Below are positions 60,271-64,000 of a stretch of DNA of 64,000 nt, in pieces. This DNA is from Chloroflexota bacterium (lineage in GTDB: Bacteria > Chloroflexota > Dormibacteria > Dormibacterales > Dormibacteraceae): contig VBEO01000058.1 in NCBI GenBank assembly GCA_005881825.1, positions 1-64,000 of the forward strand. Direction: 5' to 3'. Under the pieces are notes generated by a model that was given only the letters and a program-made list of their open reading frames with translations, made no database searches and was not told the DNA's origin. How positions within the stretch are numbered: the stretch's first letter is position 1; every line of letters begins with the position of its first letter. A program made the position numbers and the translations under genes.

Positions 60271-60923
60271 ATTCCGTAACCGCCGTGGTCCGTTTGGCAG
60301 TCGTCGACGATCAGACGCTGTTCCGGACCGGGTTGACCAGGATGCTCGACGAGGATCCACGCGTAGAGATCGTCGGTCAGGCTGCAAACGGCCAGGCTGC
60401 CATCCAAATGGTGGCCAGCACCCATCCCGACGTTGTGCTCATGGACGTGAAGATGCCGTTGCTCGATGGCGTCGAGGCAACGCGCCGGATCGTGGCCGAG
60501 CATCCCGACACGAAGGTCTTGATCCTGACCACCTTCGACGCCGACAGCTACGTCATCCAAGCGTTGAAGGCCGGAGCCTCAGGTTATGTGCTCAAGGACT
60601 CACAGCCAGAGGCGATCATCACGAGCGTTCTCGCGGTCGTGTCCGGTGAACGCGTCATGGCCAGTGCGGTGGCCAATCGCGTGCTCGACATGCTTACAGG
60701 GACCACCACCCCCAAGGAGTTTTACGACGGGCTCACGGCTCGCGAGATCGAGATCCTGCGGCTGCTGGCCAGCGGCATGGCCAACAAGCAGATCGCTTAC
60801 CGTCTGAAGATCAGCGAAAAGACGGTGCGCAACCACGTCAGCAACATGTACGCCAAGCTGGAAATCTACGATCGGGCGCAGGCCGTCTTGTACGCGGTGC
60901 GCAAGGGACTGGTCGAGGTCTAG
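60267..60923 (+). CDS. NarL-family response regulator
   Basis: The 218-residue protein has an intact receiver: acidic pair Asp14/Asp15 (AVVDDQTLFR), phospho-acceptor Asp60 (VVLMDVKMP), conserved Lys110 (GYVLKD), and a LuxR-type helix-turn-helix (LTAREIEILRLLASGMANKQIAYRLKISEKTVRNHVSNMYAKL). It should dimerise and bind DNA after phosphorylation by the coupled kinase. AAGGAG lies before ATG 60267. GTCGGGAC boxes upstream of each transcription unit in this region are candidate targets. Confidence 0.9.
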   Translation: MNSVTAVVRLAVVDDQTLFRTGLTRMLDEDPRVEIVGQAANGQAAIQMVASTHPDVVLMDVKMPLLDGVEATRRIVAEHPDTKVLILTTFDADSYVIQALKAGASGYVLKDSQPEAIITSVLAVVSGERVMASAVANRVLDMLTGTTTPKEFYDGLTAREIEILRLLASGMANKQIAYRLKISEKTVRNHVSNMYAKLEIYDRAQAVLYAVRKGLVEV

Positions 60924-61037
60924 GCCTCAGCCGCGGCGGATGCCGGTCGGAAGTTTCCGGCCGGCATCTCTTGTCCTTGATGGTCGGGACGACTATCCCA
61001 TTACGCTCGCCACACCTGCTGGCCTACATTCCCGATC

Positions 61038-61766
61038 GTGCTCCTGGTTCCCCGCGGCGAGCTGCATCCACCGGTTCCTCCCGGTCACGCGCGGATCGCG
61101 GTCGTCCACAGCCGGCGCCTCTACCTGGCGGCGCTCGCGGAGCTGCTCACCGCACCTCCTCTCGAAGCGACGGTGAGCTCCTTCACCCGCTCCGACGAGG
61201 CCCTGGAATCAGTCCGCGATGGCTGCTACGACGTGCTTCTATGCGGGTTGCGGTGCGAGCCGCTGTCGGGCATCGAGATCGCCCGCCGGATTCGCGAGGA
61301 GGGTGGACCTCCTGTTGGACTGATCGCGGATGCGGAAGATGCCGAACGTGCGCTCGACGCTCTGCAGACCGCCGATGGCGTGTTCACGGCAGACATCTCG
61401 CATGAGGAGTTCGCGGCCGGGGTCGATGCCATCATGCGGGGCCACTATGTGATGTCCGCCACGCTGGCCAACCGGACATTGGAACGTCGCTCACAACCAT
61501 TCGAGGGATCCCCGGCATCGTCTGCGTACCGCCGGCTGTCGGCAACGGAACGCGAGATACTCCTCGCGCTCGGGACGGCGATACCGATCGAGTCGATCGC
61601 CGCCAGTCGCGGTATCACCAAAAAGACGGTGCGCAATCACGTCGCGAGCATCTATCACAAGCTGCGCCTCCAGAGTCGGGCGGAAGCGATCCTGTGGGTG
61701 GCCCGGATGGGCCTCTCCGACGACATGCACGGCGATCCAGCGAAGGTGGAGGCCGCCTCCGCTTGA
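61038..61766 (+). CDS. Degenerate receiver-LuxR regulator
   Basis: The 242-residue protein is related to NarL regulators but lacks the receiver active site. The acidic pair is replaced by His24/Ser25 (VVHSRRLYL), the phospho-Asp by Gly70 (DVLLCGLRCE) and the Lys by Ala118 (GVFTADIS). The LuxR-type HTH at the C-terminus is intact (LSATEREILLALGT...SIAASRGITKKTVRNHVASIYHKL). It is likely phosphorylation-independent, possibly binding another signal or a partner protein. GTG 61038 is the start; it immediately precedes pilB. Confidence 0.8.
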   Translation: MLLVPRGELHPPVPPGHARIAVVHSRRLYLAALAELLTAPPLEATVSSFTRSDEALESVRDGCYDVLLCGLRCEPLSGIEIARRIREEGGPPVGLIADAEDAERALDALQTADGVFTADISHEEFAAGVDAIMRGHYVMSATLANRTLERRSQPFEGSPASSAYRRLSATEREILLALGTAIPIESIAASRGITKKTVRNHVASIYHKLRLQSRAEAILWVARMGLSDDMHGDPAKVEAASA

Positions 61767-61775
61767 ACTTGGGCG

Positions 61776-61802
61776 GGTTGTCCCGACCATGTCGGGACAA
61801 CC
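61776..61802. promoter_or_regulatory. 12-bp inverted repeat spanning the pilB start codon
   Basis: GGTTGTCCCGAC (61776-61787), CAT, GTCGGGACAACC (61791-61802). The ATG (61789-61791) sits in the loop and first stem base. The stem could hide the start codon in mRNA, terminate the upstream gene, or be an operator for a dimeric regulator. It contains two GTCGGGAC half-sites. Confidence 0.65.
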
Positions 61803-63420
61803 TGCCCGCCACGTATTGCATTTCCCATTACGCACGCGCGCGCTAAGGGACATCATTCCGACCGTGGCCGCAGACTTGAGTTTGACCGTTGACGGCAGCG
61901 ACGGAGAAGAGGACCTGGTTGCGCCGGTAATCGACCTGGATGCGATTCAGAGCGACCGGGAGGCACTGCTGCTGATCCCTGAGAGCTACGCCCGAGAGCG
62001 AATCGTGATCCCTGTGCGCTCCGAGGCCGGCACCCTGCTGATCGCTTGCGAAGACCCCGACGACGCCACGCTCCTTTCCGAGGTCGGACTCCTCGCCCGG
62101 CGCCGCGTCACCGCCGCGGCCGCTCCCCGTGCGGCGATCCTGAGCGCCATCCAGCAGCGTTATTCGGCGATCGCCGATGTCGATCGCCACGTGCGCGAGT
62201 TCACTGAACTCAGGCCGAGCGTATCTGCCGAAACCAACCAGCTCGTCAACCTGGACGAGCGCTCTCCGGTCGTCGAGATCGTGAACCTGATGATCTCGCA
62301 AGCTCTGCGGGATCGTGCTTCGGACATCCACATCGAGCCGCAGCAGGAACGGGTCCGCATCAGGTACCGGATCGATGGGCTGCTGACGGACGCCCTCACG
62401 CTGCCCAAATCGATGGCCGCGAACCTGACCTCGCGCATAAAGGTCATGGCCAGCATGGACATCGTCGACCGCCACCGCGCCCAGGACGGCCAGATGCGGG
62501 TTGAGCAGAACGGCGCCAAGGTGGACGTGCGGGTCGCGACCACCGAAACCATCTGGGGCGAGAAGGTCGTTCTGAGAGTGCTCGACCAATCCCGGGTGGT
62601 GCTTGACCTCGATCAACTCGGACTGAGCGAGTCCGGCTATCAGCGGCTGCGGGGTTTGCTGCAGTCGCCCTACGGAATGATCGTCGCCAGTGGTCCCACC
62701 GGCAGTGGGAAGACCACGTCGCTGTACGCCGCCATCAAGGAGATCGACGCAGCGACCAAGAACATCATGACGATCGAAGATCCGGTCGAATACACGTTCG
62801 AGAACATCAATCAAATTCAGATCCGAAAAATGGCGAACCTCACGTTCGCCAACGGCCTGAAGGCAATCCTCCGCCAGGACCCGGACGTCATCCTGGTCGG
62901 AGAGATTCGCGACCAGGAGACGGCTGAGATCGCGATCCAGTCGGCGCTCACCGGGCACCTGGTGCTGTCGTCGCTGCACGCCACCGATTCCGCAGGCGTG
63001 ATCCAGCGATTCATCGAGATGGGCATCGAGGGCTTTCTGCTCTCATCCGCTTTGATCGGAGTGCTTGCCCAGCGCCTGGTGCGGCGCATCTGCACTCAGT
63101 GCCGGATCGACTATCAGCCGAGCCCCGACGAGATGGCGCTTTGGGCAGCGCACAGCCGCGGCGCGCCCCGGCGGTTCGCGCGCGGACGCGGCTGCGCGCA
63201 CTGTGCGGGCACCGGCTACCGAGGCCGTGTGGGCGTCTTCGAAGTCCTGACGGTGACGGATGAGATCAAACGGCTGATCAGCTCTCGCGCATCGGCCCAG
63301 CCGATCCGCGAAGCCGCAGTTCGCGAAGGCATGAGGAGCATGCGGCAGGACGCGATCGACAAGGTCGCCGAGAACGTGACCACTCTGGCCGAGGTCATTC
63401 GGTGCGTGTGGTCTAACTGA
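61789..63420 (+). CDS. pilB: Type IV pilus assembly ATPase PilB/GspE
   Basis: The 543-residue protein has an N-terminal MshEN/GspE-N-type domain (LIPESYARERIVIPVRSEAGTLLIACEDP), the NTPase core with SDIHIEPQQERVRIRYRIDG, Walker A GPTGSGKTTSLY (about 302-313), the Asp box TIEDPVEY, Walker B DPDVILVGEIRDQET and the His box TGHLVLSSLHATDS. A tetracysteine zinc motif (CTQCRIDY and CAHCAGTGYRGRVG) follows. It drives pilus or pseudopilus extension. ATG 61789 lies in an inverted repeat; GTG 61864 is an alternative start. Confidence 0.9.
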   Translation: MSGQPARHVLHFPLRTRALRDIIPTVAADLSLTVDGSDGEEDLVAPVIDLDAIQSDREALLLIPESYARERIVIPVRSEAGTLLIACEDPDDATLLSEVGLLARRRVTAAAAPRAAILSAIQQRYSAIADVDRHVREFTELRPSVSAETNQLVNLDERSPVVEIVNLMISQALRDRASDIHIEPQQERVRIRYRIDGLLTDALTLPKSMAANLTSRIKVMASMDIVDRHRAQDGQMRVEQNGAKVDVRVATTETIWGEKVVLRVLDQSRVVLDLDQLGLSESGYQRLRGLLQSPYGMIVASGPTGSGKTTSLYAAIKEIDAATKNIMTIEDPVEYTFENINQIQIRKMANLTFANGLKAILRQDPDVILVGEIRDQETAEIAIQSALTGHLVLSSLHATDSAGVIQRFIEMGIEGFLLSSALIGVLAQRLVRRICTQCRIDYQPSPDEMALWAAHSRGAPRRFARGRGCAHCAGTGYRGRVGVFEVLTVTDEIKRLISSRASAQPIREAAVREGMRSMRQDAIDKVAENVTTLAEVIRCVWSN

Positions 63421-63422
63421 CC

Positions 63423-64000
63423 GTGGCCAATTACACCTACGTCGCCTACGACTCCATGGGCAGGCGGAGCAGCAACGTCCTCACGGCCGCGTCTGTCGAG
63501 GAGGTCAAGCGGCAGCTGTGGCAGCGGGGCCTGCACATCGTCGCGATTCGGACACCGAGGCGCGCTCCGACCCGCTACGAGCTCATGCCGTCGATCTTCC
63601 GTGTGACGCGCGCGGAGGTGATCCTTTTCACGCGACAGCTGGCGACCTTCGTTCGGGTCGGCATGCCGATCCTGGACGGCCTTGCGGTCCTCCGGGACCA
63701 GGCCGGGTCCCAGCCGATGCGCCATGCGCTGACGGAGATGATCAGAGACCTCGGGACGGGCTCGAGCCTGTCCGGCGCGATGTCGAAGTTTCCGCTGATT
63801 TTCTCGAGGCTCTACGTCGACATGGTCCGTTCGGCGGAGGTCAGCGGCAACCTGGACGAGGTCCTCAAGCAGCTGGCGTTGTATATGGGCCGGGAGGAGA
63901 GCGCGCTTCGCAAGGTTCGAAACGCGCTCATCTATCCGGCCATCGTGATCGCACTGGCAATAGCAGTGATCGGGGTCCTGATCGGCTTCGTCCTGCCTGC
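63423..64000 (+). CDS. pilC: Type IV pilus inner membrane platform protein PilC/GspF (partial)
   Basis: From GTG 63423, 2 bp after the pilB stop, the frame runs off the window end (192 residues visible). It begins YTYVAYDSMGRRSSNVLTAASVEEVKRQLWQRGL, then the first T2SF domain RAEVILFTRQLATFVRVGMPILDGLAVLRDQ and YVDMVRSAEVSGNLDEVLKQLALYM, entering a helix PAIVIALAIAVIGVLIGFVLP. The product works with PilB as the assembly platform. Confidence 0.9.
   Translation, partial: MANYTYVAYDSMGRRSSNVLTAASVEEVKRQLWQRGLHIVAIRTPRRAPTRYELMPSIFRVTRAEVILFTRQLATFVRVGMPILDGLAVLRDQAGSQPMRHALTEMIRDLGTGSSLSGAMSKFPLIFSRLYVDMVRSAEVSGNLDEVLKQLALYMGREESALRKVRNALIYPAIVIALAIAVIGVLIGFVLP

Overview
The window is a high-GC (roughly 70%), gene-dense bacterial chromosome segment with no rRNA, tRNA, CRISPR array, transposase or phage gene that I can see. 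Two deazaflavin/FMN luciferase-like oxidoreductases, a PPOX-fold oxidoreductase, a SnoaL-tailed ECF sigma factor with an antisense STAS partner, a phosphoketolase/acetate kinase pair and type IV pilus genes suggest a soil-type member of the high-GC Terrabacteria (Chloroflexota, Dormibacterota or Actinomycetota). That placement is inference; no phylogenetic marker is present.

Layout. 0-9 kb: creatinase-fold peptidase fragment, VOC protein, ornithine-cyclodeaminase-family enzyme, CoA-type Nudix hydrolase, flavin amine oxidase, a broken SDR, an acyl-CoA synthetase, a DUF1989 protein, GNAT, RidA and a small membrane protein. 8.5-44 kb: a catabolic island for amino acids or related amines. It holds nine flavoprotein oxidases/dehydrogenases, an orphan 2-oxo acid dehydrogenase E1 pair, Glu/Leu-type dehydrogenase, two class V aminotransferases, several SDRs, an enolase-superfamily enzyme, two enoyl-CoA hydratases and a 3-hydroxyacyl-CoA dehydrogenase. 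It also has M24 and M20 hydrolases and a branched-chain-type ABC importer whose LivM and LivG are fused. A plausible logic is import, deacylation or hydrolysis, oxidative deamination or transamination, then oxidation of the carbon skeleton as CoA thioesters. 44-50.8 kb: lipoprotein, TetR regulator, acetate kinase-phosphoketolase pair, converging with a KDPG aldolase/KDG kinase operon. 50.9-58.3 kb: protealysin-type M4 protease with its emfourin-type inhibitor, ATP-dependent DNA ligase, and an ECF sigma factor locus. 58.8-64 kb: cytosolic histidine kinase, NarL-type regulator, a degenerate receiver-LuxR protein, then pilB and pilC (cut by the window end).

The most interesting signals are regulatory or structural. 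(1) Three near-identical promoters, CCGATKA-N17-SGTCT-N8-ATG, drive the hydrolase-sigma unit, the STAS gene and the MFS exporter. They imply a small leaderless regulon, probably of the ECF sigma factor encoded between them. (2) Several genes have strong N-terminal homology but no ATG/GTG/TTG start, and lie in the -1 frame at the stop codon of the preceding gene. (3) At least two coding junctions, probably three, have lost about 90-150 bp, giving a broken SDR, an amine oxidase without its FAD-binding loop and probably a shortened enolase-family protein. (4) Two pairs of short palindromes have exactly 42-bp centre spacing. (5) An inverted repeat lies over the pilB start codon.
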